Source: Candidatus Accumulibacter appositus (GTDB lineage: Bacteria; Pseudomonadota; Gammaproteobacteria; Burkholderiales; Rhodocyclaceae). From it: a DNA stretch of 62,647 bases. The position numbers were made by a program, and so were the translations under genes. The stretch lies in assembly GCA_000585055.1 (NCBI GenBank), contig JEMX01000026.1, forward strand, positions 1,106-63,752. The letters run 5' to 3'. The notes beneath the pieces were generated by a model. That model was not told the origin of the DNA. It did not search any database and worked only from the letters and a program-made list of their open reading frames with translations. Positions 48,717 through 57,201 of the stretch are shown piece by piece. The first letter of the stretch is position 1. Every line of letters begins with the position of its first letter.

Positions 48717-49136
48717 GATTGATCCCCGATTTCCTTGTTTGCTTGGTTGTATGAAACACATGACGTGGCCAACACCCGGCAACACGCCGAGCAGCCGCCA
48801 GGCGAACGGTCCGCTTGCCCGGGAGTCCGTGCTTTAAAAGCTTGTCTCGGGCGCCCGGGAGGCCCCTGAGAACAATGCGCCACTCGTCGTCGTTCGTCGC
48901 AAATTGTGCCACGCGCTCGATCCACCATGGCCGCTGAAACGAGGATCTCGGTCGCGCGTCAGGCCGAAAGGCGGGCGACAAGGCTACCCTGTGGAGTATC
49001 CCCGCAAGCCGCAGGGGAAGTCAAATCGTGCCTGGCAACAGGAGGCAAGGCTTTGACTGCCGGGCTTTGGCCATTGCTGCCGCGCCGAGTGGCGAAGCTA
49101 TCGCTTCCCCGGTAAGCCGCTGGCGGCTTGAGCGGC
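48717..49136. other. Intergenic region
   Basis: 420 bp between the alpha/beta hydrolase and the DegQ-like protease, both on the minus strand. It should hold the hydrolase-operon promoter and the end of the protease transcript. No open frame with protein-like composition and no clear terminator was seen. Confidence 0.4.
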
Positions 49137-50264
49137 TCACGCACCCGGCTGCAAGACCACGGCCACCTCGATCTTGCGTCCTTCCCGTAGGACTTCCAGC
49201 CTCACCGCGTCACCCACCTGGTGATCGTCGAGACGCCCGAGGAGCTTGGCGACCGAATCCACCTTCTGGCCCCCGACCGCGGTGATGATGTCACCGGGAA
49301 CAATTGCCCCGTCCGGTGAAATCGTCGCTCCCCTCAACCCGGCCGCTTCTGCGCCAGACCCTGGCGCGATGCGCAGGATCACCACCCCCTCGATACGCAA
49401 TACCCGTTGCAGGCGCGTGTTCAGACTTTCGTCGGCTTCGATACCCAGCGCTGGCCGAATGTACCTGCCCACGGCAAGCAGCTGCGGCACGACGCGATTG
49501 ACGGTATCGACCGGCACCGCGAAACCAATACCGGCACTGGTGCCGCTCGGGCTGTAGATGGCGGTATTGATGCCAATCAGTCGCCCCGCGGAATCGAGCA
49601 GTGGCCCGCCCGAATTGCCCGGATTGATCGCCGCATCGGTCTGGATCAGATGCTCGATGGTCACCCCCTTACCGCCACCGAGCGAGCGATCGAGCGCCGA
49701 AACGATGCCCGTAGTCAGCGTCCAGTCGAGGCCAAACGGATTGCCGATGGCAAAGACCTTCTGACCGACCCGGAGATCGGCGCTGCTCCCCAGCGGTACC
49801 GCCGGTGGCCGATTGAAGCCGACGCCGATCTTCAGCACGGCGATATCATGCGCCGGCGACACGCCGACCAGTGCCGCTTGGTAGCTGCGCCCATCGGCGA
49901 GCTTCACCGACGCGGCGCTGGCGTTCTCGATGACATGGTAGTTGGTGATCACATGGCCCGCATGATCCCAGATGAAACCGGAGCCCGTGCCACGCGGAAC
50001 CGTGAAGACGTTACGCGTCCAGAAGTCGCGCACCTGCCCGCGGGTGGTAATGAACACGACCGAATCCCGGGATTTCTCGAACAGTTCGATGGTTGCCTTT
50101 TCATCCGCAGCCAGGTCGCCGCGCGCGCTCACCGTCCGCGGAACCGCATCGCGCGCGGCAAGCCAGCCTTCGACGATCGGCACGCCGCGCCAGAAAATGA
50201 TCAGCAGCGCACTGGCCAGCGTCAGCCAGAGCAGGCGAGAGAGAAAACGATCGGCGGTGGCCAT
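49137..50264 (-). CDS. Membrane-anchored trypsin-like serine protease (DegQ/DegS-like, one PDZ)
   Basis: 375 residues from the ATG at 50264 with AAGGAG upstream. An N-terminal signal anchor (FLSRLLWLTLASALLIIFWR) precedes the protease domain with His in HVITNYHVIENA, Asp in SPAHDIAVLKI and Ser in DAAINPGNSGGPLLDSAGRL. One C-terminal PDZ domain follows (PALGIEADESLNTRLQRVLR, IVPGDIITAVGGQKVDSVAK). The single PDZ and anchor resemble DegS/AlgW more than DegP. It probably degrades or senses misfolded periplasmic proteins and ends a run of proteostasis genes. Confidence 0.9.
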   Translation of the reverse strand: MATADRFLSRLLWLTLASALLIIFWRGVPIVEGWLAARDAVPRTVSARGDLAADEKATIELFEKSRDSVVFITTRGQVRDFWTRNVFTVPRGTGSGFIWDHAGHVITNYHVIENASAASVKLADGRSYQAALVGVSPAHDIAVLKIGVGFNRPPAVPLGSSADLRVGQKVFAIGNPFGLDWTLTTGIVSALDRSLGGGKGVTIEHLIQTDAAINPGNSGGPLLDSAGRLIGINTAIYSPSGTSAGIGFAVPVDTVNRVVPQLLAVGRYIRPALGIEADESLNTRLQRVLRIEGVVILRIAPGSGAEAAGLRGATISPDGAIVPGDIITAVGGQKVDSVAKLLGRLDDHQVGDAVRLEVLREGRKIEVAVVLQPGA

Positions 50265-50387
50265 CGGCACTCCTTGCAGTGGTGGTGGTGCGAATACAGG
50301 CGAGCCTCCTGGTGCCTGAAACGGCAGCAAAACGGCGCCTGGCCCGCCCGCGAATCGGCCCGCCAGCGACGTCCGTGCTGAGTACGT

Positions 50388-51326
50388 TCAGTACCAGTAG
50401 CCTCCCGGATACCAGCGTGGCCGCCGACGCGGTGGCGAAACGTCGGGCCGGTAGGCGAGCTTTTCGCGGCCGATCGCTTCATCGCGCGTGTCGCCGGCCA
50501 GCGACAGCAAGCGGGAAACGCGCTCCTCGGTTGCCGGATGAGTACGCAGCCACGACGGTTCGGGATTCCCCCAACCGGGCAGCAGCCAGCCTCGCCAGGA
50601 GCGCGTGACGCGCTCGATCTTGGCCAGCGCACTGGCCAGGCCAGCCGGGTCGCCGGTAAGGCGTGCTGCTTCGAGGTCGGCGTCAAACTCGCGGACACGC
50701 GACAATCCCAGTTGAGCGAGCAGCGCCAAATGCGGTGAGACCGCCAGAAGCAGCAGCGCCAGCAGGTCGATCTCGATGCTGCCGGCGAGGACCAGTGGCA
50801 GCGCCAGCAGCAATAGAACCTGGCCAACGACGGCAAAAAGCGCCGTCAGCCGGCTGACGTAATCGGCCAGGCTCATCACCCGCAGATCACCGTTGGCGAT
50901 ATGGGCAATCTCGTGCGCCAGGACTCCGGCAATCTCGCGCATGCTGAGTGTGCGCAGCAAACCATCACTGAGCGCGATCGCCGATTGCTGCCGCTGACCG
51001 ACGGCGAAGGCGTTTACCAGCGGGCTGGGAGCGTAGTAGAGGAGCGGAGCCGCGGGCAGATCAGCTCGTTCGGCGAGCCGCCTGGCGACCCTCCACAAGT
51101 CGGGCGCCTGGTGCACGGAAATCGGCTGCGCCTGATACAGAGCCAGCGTCAGTCTCGCGCCCGCCGCAGGCTGGATCACCAAGGCAATCAGACTCGCCAG
51201 AAGCGCCATCCACATGCCGTCCTCTCCGAACAGCAAGCGCCCGGCCAGCGCACTGATGCCCAGCAAGGCAAGCAGCAGCAACAGCGTTTGCAGCCGATTG
51301 CGCCAGGCGTGTCGCCGCCAGCTCAC
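50388..51326 (-). CDS. M48-family zinc metallopeptidase (HtpX-like)
   Basis: 312 residues, GTG start at 51326 overlapping the cbpM stop as GTGA. Membrane helices lie at the N-terminus (LQTLLLLLALLGISALAG, ALLASLIALVIQPAAGA) and in the middle (LTALFAVVGQVLLLLALPLV). The zinc motif is HEIAH in REIAGVLAHEIAHIANGDLR, the third ligand Glu in SRVREFDADLEAARLTGDPA. It resembles HtpX, the inner-membrane quality-control protease. A Pro/Arg/Tyr-rich tail (PRRRPRWYPGGYWY) is unusual. Confidence 0.88.
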   Translation of the reverse strand: MSWRRHAWRNRLQTLLLLLALLGISALAGRLLFGEDGMWMALLASLIALVIQPAAGARLTLALYQAQPISVHQAPDLWRVARRLAERADLPAAPLLYYAPSPLVNAFAVGQRQQSAIALSDGLLRTLSMREIAGVLAHEIAHIANGDLRVMSLADYVSRLTALFAVVGQVLLLLALPLVLAGSIEIDLLALLLLAVSPHLALLAQLGLSRVREFDADLEAARLTGDPAGLASALAKIERVTRSWRGWLLPGWGNPEPSWLRTHPATEERVSRLLSLAGDTRDEAIGREKLAYRPDVSPPRRRPRWYPGGYWY

Positions 51327-51631
51327 CTCTGATCGGTACTGCCCACGCGTTCGCGCAGCTCGTCGAGCTCCTCGAGCAGGTCGGCGACCAGCGCCGCCAA
51401 CTCGGGAACGGCATCAAAGTCGCGTTCAAGTTGCCGCATGCGCCGGGCGCGCACGATACTGGTGCTCGAGAAACACCACACGCCGGCGACGCTCTCGGCC
51501 TGCGGAATCAGGCCGTCGTCGATATGGCGCTGCAGCCATGCCGGTTCGACGGTACACGCGGCGGCCAGCTGTTCGAGGGTCACCCAGCTGTCTTCCATCG
51601 GGCTGCCGGTCAGGATCTCATCGTCACGCAT
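51323..51631 (-). CDS. cbpM: Chaperone modulator CbpM
   Basis: 102 residues, ATG at 51631 with GGGGAGGG at the right distance. It has the MerR-like winged-helix region (SWVTLEQLAAACTVEPAWLQ, RHIDDGLIPQ) and a C-terminal coiled helix (ELAALVADLLEELDELRERV), the CbpM pattern. CbpM binds the J domain of CbpA and blocks its DnaK stimulation. It lies 3 bp after cbpA and overlaps the M48 gene. Confidence 0.85.
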   Translation of the reverse strand: MRDDEILTGSPMEDSWVTLEQLAAACTVEPAWLQRHIDDGLIPQAESVAGVWCFSSTSIVRARRMRQLERDFDAVPELAALVADLLEELDELRERVGSTDQR

Positions 51632-51634
51632 CGC

Positions 51635-52618
51635 TCATGCCCTCCCCTGCGAACGGGGACCGGAAGCCCCCGCATCAACGGCCCGCGGATCGAAGCTCAT
51701 TTCCCGCGCCATGGTTTCGTACAGTTCCCGCGCCTTTGCCGTATTGGCCGGCGGCAACACCACCTTGATGTCGAGCAGCAGGTCCCCCGGCGAAGCACCG
51801 GGAATCCCCTTGCCGCGCACCCGCATTTGCCGCCCGCTCTGCGTCCCTTCCGGGATGCGCACGTTGACCCCGCCTTGCGGCAGATCGACCTGCACCACTG
51901 CACCAAGCGCCGCTTCCCAGGGGGCGACGGGGAGCGTCAGATGCAGGTCGCGGGCCTGCGCGCGAAAACGCGGATGCGGTCTGAACTGGACCTCGAGCAG
52001 CAGATCACCGGCCGGCGCACCACCGGAGCCCGGTGCGCCCTGGCCCGCCAGGCGAATGATCTGGCCGGCGTGCACACCCTGCGGGATCCTGACGTTCAGG
52101 GTGCGCGTTTCGAGCGTCACGTGACCCCGCGCGTCGGTCCTCGGCGCACGCAGGGAAATCTGCCGCGTCGCACCGCTGAAAGCGTCTTCGATGTCCAGCA
52201 GGACCTTGGCCTGGTGATCTTCGCCGCGCGCCTGGAACTGCGTCCGCTGGCCACCACTGAAGCCACGCGCGCCGCCCATGCGGCCAAACATCTCGGCAAA
52301 GAAGTCGGAAAAGTCGGCCGTTTCACCCGGCGACGCACCGCGTCCCGAAAACTCGAAACCGGCATCCCAGTTTGGCGGCGGGCGGAACTCCTGACCCGGT
52401 CGGTAGCCGCGCCCCAACTGATCGTAGGCGACACGCTTTTCCGGGTCCGAGAGCACCGCATTCGCTTCGTTGACTTCCTGCATGCGCGCTTCGGCATTCG
52501 CTTCCTTGGAAACGTCCGGGTGATATTTGCGCGCCAGTTTCCGGTAAGCCTTCTTTATCTCGTCGGCCGTCGCGTCGCGCGACACCCCCAGAGTCTGGTA
52601 GTAGTCCTTGAATTCCAT
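51635..52618 (-). CDS. cbpA: DnaJ-like co-chaperone CbpA
   Basis: 327 residues. The J domain (about 1-70) has EFKDYYQTLGVSRDATADEI and the HPD tripeptide in RKYHPDVSKEANAEARMQEV. A Gly/Phe-rich linker (about 100-130) is followed by the two DnaJ C-terminal domains without the zinc-finger insert (VRIPQGVHAGQIIRLAGQGA, VNVRIPEGTQSGRQMRVRGK). This is the CbpA type, a DnaK partner. It is first in the minus-strand run cbpA-cbpM-M48-protease and divergent from hsp20. Confidence 0.93.
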   Translation of the reverse strand: MEFKDYYQTLGVSRDATADEIKKAYRKLARKYHPDVSKEANAEARMQEVNEANAVLSDPEKRVAYDQLGRGYRPGQEFRPPPNWDAGFEFSGRGASPGETADFSDFFAEMFGRMGGARGFSGGQRTQFQARGEDHQAKVLLDIEDAFSGATRQISLRAPRTDARGHVTLETRTLNVRIPQGVHAGQIIRLAGQGAPGSGGAPAGDLLLEVQFRPHPRFRAQARDLHLTLPVAPWEAALGAVVQVDLPQGGVNVRIPEGTQSGRQMRVRGKGIPGASPGDLLLDIKVVLPPANTAKARELYETMAREMSFDPRAVDAGASGPRSQGRA

Positions 52619-52659
52619 TCCCGATCCCCAATCTGCAACGGCAGTCCATTAACGATAGC

Positions 52660-52688
52660 AAATGGCGACGACCAACACCGAAATCAAG
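52660..52688 (-). promoter_or_regulatory. Sigma32-like promoter for cbpA
   Basis: On the minus strand CTTGAT (52688-52683) is followed 15 nt later by CGCCATTT (52667-52660). This is close to the heat-shock consensus CTTGAA-N13-15-CCCCATNT. It lies about 45 bp before the cbpA ATG. Confidence 0.45.
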
Positions 52689-52690
52689 AT

Positions 52691-52718
52691 ATTGAAGTGC
52701 GCGCAAAAAGCCCCAGTT
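52691..52718 (+). promoter_or_regulatory. Sigma32-like promoter for hsp20 genes
   Basis: ATTGAAG (52691-52697) is followed after 13 nt by CCCCAGTT (52711-52718), close to the heat-shock consensus CTTGAA/CCCCATNT. It is about 55 bp upstream of the first hsp20 ATG. The divergent cbpA gene has a similar site just alongside. Confidence 0.5.
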
Positions 52719-52773
52719 AGGTAGGGAAGCGCCGATCCCGGCGCCCCTGAGGCAATCGTATGGAGGATTGAAG

Positions 52774-53208
52774 ATGATGTACCGCTCTCTGTTTCCCCGC
52801 GACGTGTTATCGGAACTGGATCGGCTGCAACGTGAGATGCAGCAGGGTCTGCACCTTTCCCCGAGCATTCGCGGCATAGCCCGTGGCGGCTTCCCGGCGA
52901 TGAACGTCGGCGGCACCGCCAAGTCCGTCGAAATCTACGCTTTCGCGCCAGGCGTCGACCCGGCGACGCTCGACGTGCAAATCGAGAAAGGCGTGCTCAC
53001 TGTCGCCGGCGAGCGCAAGCTCGACCCCCCCGGAGAAAAGGCCACCGTGCATATCGACGAGCGCTTTGCTGGCCGTTTCCGCCGCGTCGTCACCCTGCCC
53101 GACGACATCGACGCCAATGCTGTCGAAGCCAAGTATCGCGACGGCGTGCTGCGCATCAGCATCGGCCGCAAGGAAGATGCCCAAGCACGCCGCATCACCA
53201 TTCAGTAA
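52774..53208 (+). CDS. Small heat-shock protein Hsp20 (first copy)
   Basis: 144 residues from the ATG at 52774, with GGAGG nine bases before. A variable N-terminus (FPRDVLSELDRLQREMQQGL) is followed by the alpha-crystallin domain (about 45-140): VEIYAFAPGVDPATLDVQIE, GVLTVAGERKL, RFAGRFRRVVTLPDDIDANA, YRDGVLRISIGRK. Holdase chaperone that binds unfolding proteins. It is 12 bp before a second hsp20 and divergent from cbpA. Confidence 0.93.
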   Translation: MMYRSLFPRDVLSELDRLQREMQQGLHLSPSIRGIARGGFPAMNVGGTAKSVEIYAFAPGVDPATLDVQIEKGVLTVAGERKLDPPGEKATVHIDERFAGRFRRVVTLPDDIDANAVEAKYRDGVLRISIGRKEDAQARRITIQ

Positions 53209-53220
53209 GGAGGAACGCAA

Positions 53221-53595
53221 ATGTCTGAAAACACTGCTGTCAGCAAACCCGACGCCCGTGACGATGCGGCCCTGCAGCCACCGGTCGACGTCATCGAGGA
53301 TACCTCGGGCATCACCCTCTATGCCGACCTGGCCGGCGTTCCCAAGGACAAGCTGCATCTGCACGTCGAAGGTGACGCCCTGACCATCGAAGGCGAAATC
53401 GATCTCGAAATGCCCGAAGGCATGGAGAGCAGCCACGCCGAAGTCGGCCTGGCCCGCTACCGGCGGGTGTTCACCCTGTCCAAGGAACTCGACGCCAGCA
53501 AGGTCGCTGCCGAGTTCAAGAATGGCGTGCTCAAGCTCAGTATCCCCAAGGCCGAGCACGCGCAACCGCGCAAGGTGCAGGTCAAGGTCATGTAA
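53221..53595 (+). CDS. Small heat-shock protein Hsp20 (second copy)
   Basis: 124 residues, ATG at 53221 with TAAGGAGG upstream. The alpha-crystallin domain covers nearly all: VDVIEDTSGITLYADLAGVP, LTIEGEIDLEMPEGMESSH, ARYRRVFTLSKELDASKVAA, EFKNGVLKLSIPKAEHAQP. The N-terminal arm is short. Paired Hsp20s in one operon often form mixed oligomers. A strong hairpin follows. Confidence 0.93.
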   Translation: MSENTAVSKPDARDDAALQPPVDVIEDTSGITLYADLAGVPKDKLHLHVEGDALTIEGEIDLEMPEGMESSHAEVGLARYRRVFTLSKELDASKVAAEFKNGVLKLSIPKAEHAQPRKVQVKVM

Positions 53596-53600
53596 GCATC

Positions 53601-53629
53601 GCCAGGGCGGGGCTCGCCCCTGCCCTGGC
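53601..53629 (+). terminator. Strong hairpin after the hsp20 operon
   Basis: GCCAGGGC (53601-53608) pairs with GCCCTGGC (53622-53629), with an inner GGGG/CCCC stem. It begins 6 bp past the second hsp20 stop. No T-run follows, so it may be a 3'-stabilising stem or a Rho-assisted end. Confidence 0.6.
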
Positions 53630-53852
53630 AATGAGCGACACTGCTCAAACGGTGAGCGAACCGTCTCAAGAAAGTGGACCAATCGACTTTCGGCTACGCC
53701 CGGGCGCTTGTACCGACCGCTGTCGAAATTTTTTACATCTCTTCCAGCAGCTTGTCTCAAAAATACGATAATCAATTGTTCTTTAACGCCTTCGCTCTTC
53801 CGGCTCGGATCTTGCTGTAGGGACTACGTGCAACCAGTAGAGGTCACCGCCA

Positions 53853-54032
53853 ATGGAAGCCGAAGTCCCATTTGCCACCCGCATGGTGGCGCAGGTGCAG
53901 CACATCAAGCACTATCGCCAGGAAGTGCTGCGCGTCGAAGGACGGGTACTCGACGACGATAGCGCGGCGCTGGAGTGGATCGAACGCTACGCCGCGAGCT
54001 TTCCGCCGGTCGAGGCCTACAGCAGTCACTGA
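53853..54032 (+). CDS. Small hypothetical protein, 59 aa
   Basis: The ATG at 53853 has AGAGG nine bases before. Codon use is strongly biased to G/C at third positions, as in neighbouring real genes. The product is acidic and helical: EAEVPFATRMVAQVQHIKHY, RQEVLRVEGRVLDDDSAALE, WIERYAASFPPVEAYSSH. No signal or membrane segment. Unrecognised, but the composition supports a real gene. Confidence 0.6.
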   Translation: MEAEVPFATRMVAQVQHIKHYRQEVLRVEGRVLDDDSAALEWIERYAASFPPVEAYSSH

Positions 54033-54289
54033 GCGCGAACGCTCGCCGACTCTGCGGCTTGTCGGCTCACCGCCACGGCGGTTTCCGTAAACCCCCCTGC
54101 AAATCCTTCCCTGTGAAACCCTCGTGCCTGTGCGCGACCACATGGAATCTCCACAGAAAAAAACCCGCTGAATGGCGGCCGGCGCTTTGGCATCCCGCCA
54201 CTGAAAGCGCGCCGGTCTACACCGGCGTTCGGCGTACGGCGTATCCTTTGCACCTGCCCTACCGCCATAGTCCCCTGAGGAGAGCCCAC

Positions 54290-54766
54290 ATGCACGATCA
54301 CAAGACCGTCCACGCCGCGATCAGCGAGTGGGGCGAAGCCTTCTGCAACAAGCAGCTGGACCGCTTGCTGGCACTCTATGCCCCCGACGCGGTGGTATTT
54401 GACGCCATCCCGCCCTTCTCCAGCGGCATCCAGGCCATGCGCGACAAGGTCGCGGCCTGCTTTCCGCATTTCCCAGACGGCTGTGCCATCGAAACGCGCG
54501 ATCTCACGGTCAACATCGGTGCGGAAATGGCCGTCGCCCATTTCCTCTGGCACTTCGTCGGCCTGCCAGCAAACCACCCCGCCGGGCGGCACTGGCTGCG
54601 CAGTTCGATCGTCTGGCGAGCGCACGCCAACGGCGGCTGGCTGATCGTTCACGACCATTGCTCGGCGCCTTTCGATCCATACACTGAAAAGGTCGTTCTC
54701 CAGCCGGAAACTGCTGACGTCGCGCCTGCAGCCAGCAACTGCAGCGGACAGAACTCGGGCGGGTAG
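54290..54766 (+). CDS. SnoaL/NTF2-like domain protein
   Basis: 158 residues, ATG at 54290 with GAGGAGA upstream. The NTF2-like cone fold is suggested by ISEWGEAFCNKQLDRLLALY, APDAVVFDAIPPFSSGIQAM, HFLWHFVGLPANHPAGRHWL and SSIVWRAHANGGWLIVHDHC, ending with PFDP. This matches the SgcJ/SnoaL-like group of small ligand-binding or enzyme domains. Substrate unknown. It stands alone. Confidence 0.75.
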   Translation: MHDHKTVHAAISEWGEAFCNKQLDRLLALYAPDAVVFDAIPPFSSGIQAMRDKVAACFPHFPDGCAIETRDLTVNIGAEMAVAHFLWHFVGLPANHPAGRHWLRSSIVWRAHANGGWLIVHDHCSAPFDPYTEKVVLQPETADVAPAASNCSGQNSGG

Positions 54767-54855
54767 GTCCGAGCAGCTGTGCGGCGAAGGATCGGGCGGC
54801 GACATGCGGGGAATCGCGCGACATGATCGACCTGCCACCGTCGACCGAGCAGTAG

Positions 54856-55060
54856 TCAGAGCCCTTCCAGGATGAACATCGTCCTGTTCGCCGACTGCAG
54901 TCCGATCGTCAGAACCTCCTGGTATTCGTCGGAGTGATAGAAGGTTTCAGCGTTGGCGGCTGACGGAAAGCGGATCAGCACCATCCGGGTCGGCGTCCAC
55001 AGTTTGCTCTCCTTGACGGTCCGTGCTGTGGAACCGGCACCGCCCATCGATAGGATGCTC
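54856..55060 (-). pseudogene. 3' remnant of a DUF1330-family gene
   Basis: The minus-strand frame ending at 54856 carries TPTRMVLIRFPSAANAETFY, HSDEYQEVLTIGLQSANRTM and FILEGL, the C-terminal half of a DUF1330 (dimeric alpha-beta barrel) domain. The N-terminal half is missing; upstream DNA belongs to a HEPN gene in another frame. It is a deletion joint. Confidence 0.65.
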
Positions 55061-55228
55061 GGCGGAGCGGGCAGCGAGCCACGCCTTGAGCGATTTCTCG
55101 ATGGCTTGCTGGGCATGAAAACCAAAAATCTCGTCGGCGAAAAGCGGATTGCCGAGCATGCCACGTAAGGCATCGAAATCCTTGCCCGCCAGGAGCAGCA
55201 AGTCCTGCGCATGATCAGGCACGTGCAT
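54947..55228 (-). pseudogene. HEPN-domain gene of an MNT-HEPN pair, 3' part lost
   Basis: From the ATG at 55228 the frame reads HVPDHAQDLLLLAGKDFDAL, GMLGNPLFADEIFGFHAQQA and IEKSLKAWLAA, the first helices of a HEPN domain. After about residue 57 it becomes unrelated and stops at 54947. The HEPN RNase motif (Rx4-6H), which normally lies later, is absent. It overlaps the nucleotidyltransferase end by a few bases, as in intact MNT-HEPN toxin-antitoxin pairs. Confidence 0.7.
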
Positions 55229-55550
55229 GTAGCACCCTGCCTTCACGTTGGGCGCGACCGACGATATGGTATTCAGATTCCTTTAGCCGCTCGAATTCAT
55301 CGCGGCTGTAGAGCAACAAATCCTTGGGCATCGCCAACTTGCGCAGGGCCAGGTACAAGCGCGCCGTTTCCTGGCGGCGACTGCGCTGTGGGCTGAAAGG
55401 CTCGGACTCGACGATCAGGAGATCAACATCGGAATCGGGCCGGGCGTCACCCCGCGCACGCGAACCAAACAGGATCACGGTGTCAGGATTGGCTTCGCGA
55501 ATGATCGTATCGACCATCTCGCGGATCAGGCTGTCATCTTCGCTTTGCAT
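55215..55550 (-). CDS. MNT-type nucleotidyltransferase domain protein (antitoxin-like)
   Basis: 111 residues from the ATG at 55550; the frame is open 14 residues upstream. The polymerase-beta-type motif is TVILFGSRARGDARPDSDVD (Gly-Ser and two Asp) followed by LLIVESEP. Such minimal nucleotidyltransferases pair with HEPN proteins and, in studied systems, inactivate the HEPN toxin by AMPylation. Its HEPN partner here is truncated, so the pair is probably not working. Confidence 0.8.
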   Translation of the reverse strand: MQSEDDSLIREMVDTIIREANPDTVILFGSRARGDARPDSDVDLLIVESEPFSPQRSRRQETARLYLALRKLAMPKDLLLYSRDEFERLKESEYHIVGRAQREGRVLHARA

Positions 55551-56039
55551 CCCGAACACCTTCCTTATCCAGCGCCGCACCGATCCGTCCAAGCAGCGTT
55601 GAGAGAATTGTCATTCTCATCAGTAGTAGGTGCATGCCGATGCTGATTCGTCGACTTCGAAAATACCGCAAATACTCCCTCGCCCCCTCCTGCCGCCGGC
55701 GTTTCACGGCACCCGCCCGCTCCCCCTGGCTGGTGCGTCCTCCCGCAGCAAGTTGATCCCGATCAATTCTGCCAGCAGTTCTGGACGGCACGACGGCATA
55801 CGGTTCAAGCATACCGGACTCAGGTGCCACGGTCCCGACTGATGAAATGCAACAGCTTGTCCGTTCTCTTGGTCGCGGTCCCCACGAGACGGCCATACAG
55901 ATGGCTGCTCCGCGCGGGTAGCTGCCGTTCATCTTACGGGATACTCGCGCACCATCAATCCCCCTCGCCTGGCTTGAGTATTTGAAGGTATTCGCGCACT
56001 ATTTGTACTCACTGACCGAAGCCTCTCTGCCCTCGACTC
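55551..56039. other. Intergenic region upstream of the TIR-NTPase gene
   Basis: About 490 bp between the divergent MNT and TIR genes. It contains A/T-richer stretches near 55600-55640 and 55960-56030 that could be promoters. No convincing gene was found. Confidence 0.4.
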
Positions 56040-57200
56040 ATGCCAATGCGCGCCGTGCCTGCAAGATTCCTCGTCGCATTCTCGCTCGCGGGCGAACAGC
56101 GCGAGCTGGTGCGAGCTATCGCCGAGGCGGTGGAGAATCAGCTTGGGCGCCGTAGCGTGTTCTTCGATGAGTGGTTCGAGCACTACATCGCTGGTGACGA
56201 TGCGGACCTGAAACTCCAGGAGATTTACGGTCGACGGTGCGAGCTGGCGGTCGTGTGCGTCTCGGAACGTTATGGATCCAAGCCCTGGACGCAAGCCGAG
56301 CACCGGGCGATTCGCGCCCGAAACATGAAATGCAGCACAGCCGCGGAGAAACGCGAGCGCGACGCCATTCTGCCGATCCGCGTCGGCGATGGCGAGGTCG
56401 AAGGCATCCTCTTCAACGCGATCGTACCCGACGTGCGCGGCCGCAGTGCCGCCGCAAGCGCTGATTTGATCATTGCGCGCGTGCACCTCCTCAGGCCCGA
56501 CTTGGCGGCCGTCGCAGCGGGCGCGCCGCCCGGACCGGCATGGCCGGCGACGCCGCCACCCCTCTCATGGCCAATGGCAAACCATAGCGGCGCGCGGGAA
56601 GCCTTTGCTCAGCTCCTGACATCCGACGTGCTTTGGCGCCTTCTGCGGATCAGGGGGGGGAGCGAGACCGGCAAGAGCCACATCACCCGGCAGATGCTGG
56701 CCAATGTGCTTCCCATTGCGGGCATCGCGTGCGGACGCTTCGATTTCAAGGGAAGCACGGACATGGACCGCGAGGTCCGTGCCTTCGTCCAGAACCTGGG
56801 CGTGACAGCGCCGCCATCGACAGCGCGGCTGCACGAGCGCTTCGACCAGATCCTCGATGCGCTCCGGCAACGAGCCCAACCCACCTTGTTGGTTTTCGAT
56901 ACCTACGAAATGGCGGGCGAAGCGCAGGAGTGGGTGGAGAAATCCCTGCTCCAAAGCATGATTCGCGAGACCTGGCTGCGCGTGGTCATCGCCGGCCAAC
57001 AGGTGCCGGACGCCACTGGTTCAGTCTGGGCCGCTGTAGCCTGTCCTAGCGTCCAGCTGGAGCCTCCACCGCCCGCCGACTGGTATGACTACGGGAAGCG
57101 GCACCGCCCGAACCTGGAATTGGCGCAGGTCGAGACCGCGTGCTATCTGGCCAGAGGGAAGGCCAGTCTGTTGGCCCAAATGCTCGGGCCTGCGACCTGA
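56040..57200 (+). CDS. TIR domain-STAND NTPase protein
   Basis: 386 residues. The N-terminal TIR-like domain (about 8-150) has RFLVAFSLAGEQRELVRAIA, SVFFDEWFEHYIAGDDADLK and the W-x3-E motif of catalytic TIRs in KPWTQAEHRAIRARN (Glu near 87). A P-loop NTPase follows with Walker A GGSETGKSH (206-214) and Walker B TLLVFDTYEMAG (282-293), as in STAND/NLR-like proteins. It stops at 57200 soon after the NTPase (ACYLARGKASLLAQMLGP). One base later the TPR gene starts in the next frame, so this is either a coupled pair or one gene split by a frameshift. TIR-STAND proteins can act as NAD-cleaving anti-phage sensors; that role is inference. Confidence 0.8.
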   Translation: MPMRAVPARFLVAFSLAGEQRELVRAIAEAVENQLGRRSVFFDEWFEHYIAGDDADLKLQEIYGRRCELAVVCVSERYGSKPWTQAEHRAIRARNMKCSTAAEKRERDAILPIRVGDGEVEGILFNAIVPDVRGRSAAASADLIIARVHLLRPDLAAVAAGAPPGPAWPATPPPLSWPMANHSGAREAFAQLLTSDVLWRLLRIRGGSETGKSHITRQMLANVLPIAGIACGRFDFKGSTDMDREVRAFVQNLGVTAPPSTARLHERFDQILDALRQRAQPTLLVFDTYEMAGEAQEWVEKSLLQSMIRETWLRVVIAGQQVPDATGSVWAAVACPSVQLEPPPPADWYDYGKRHRPNLELAQVETACYLARGKASLLAQMLGPAT

Positions 57201-57201
57201 C

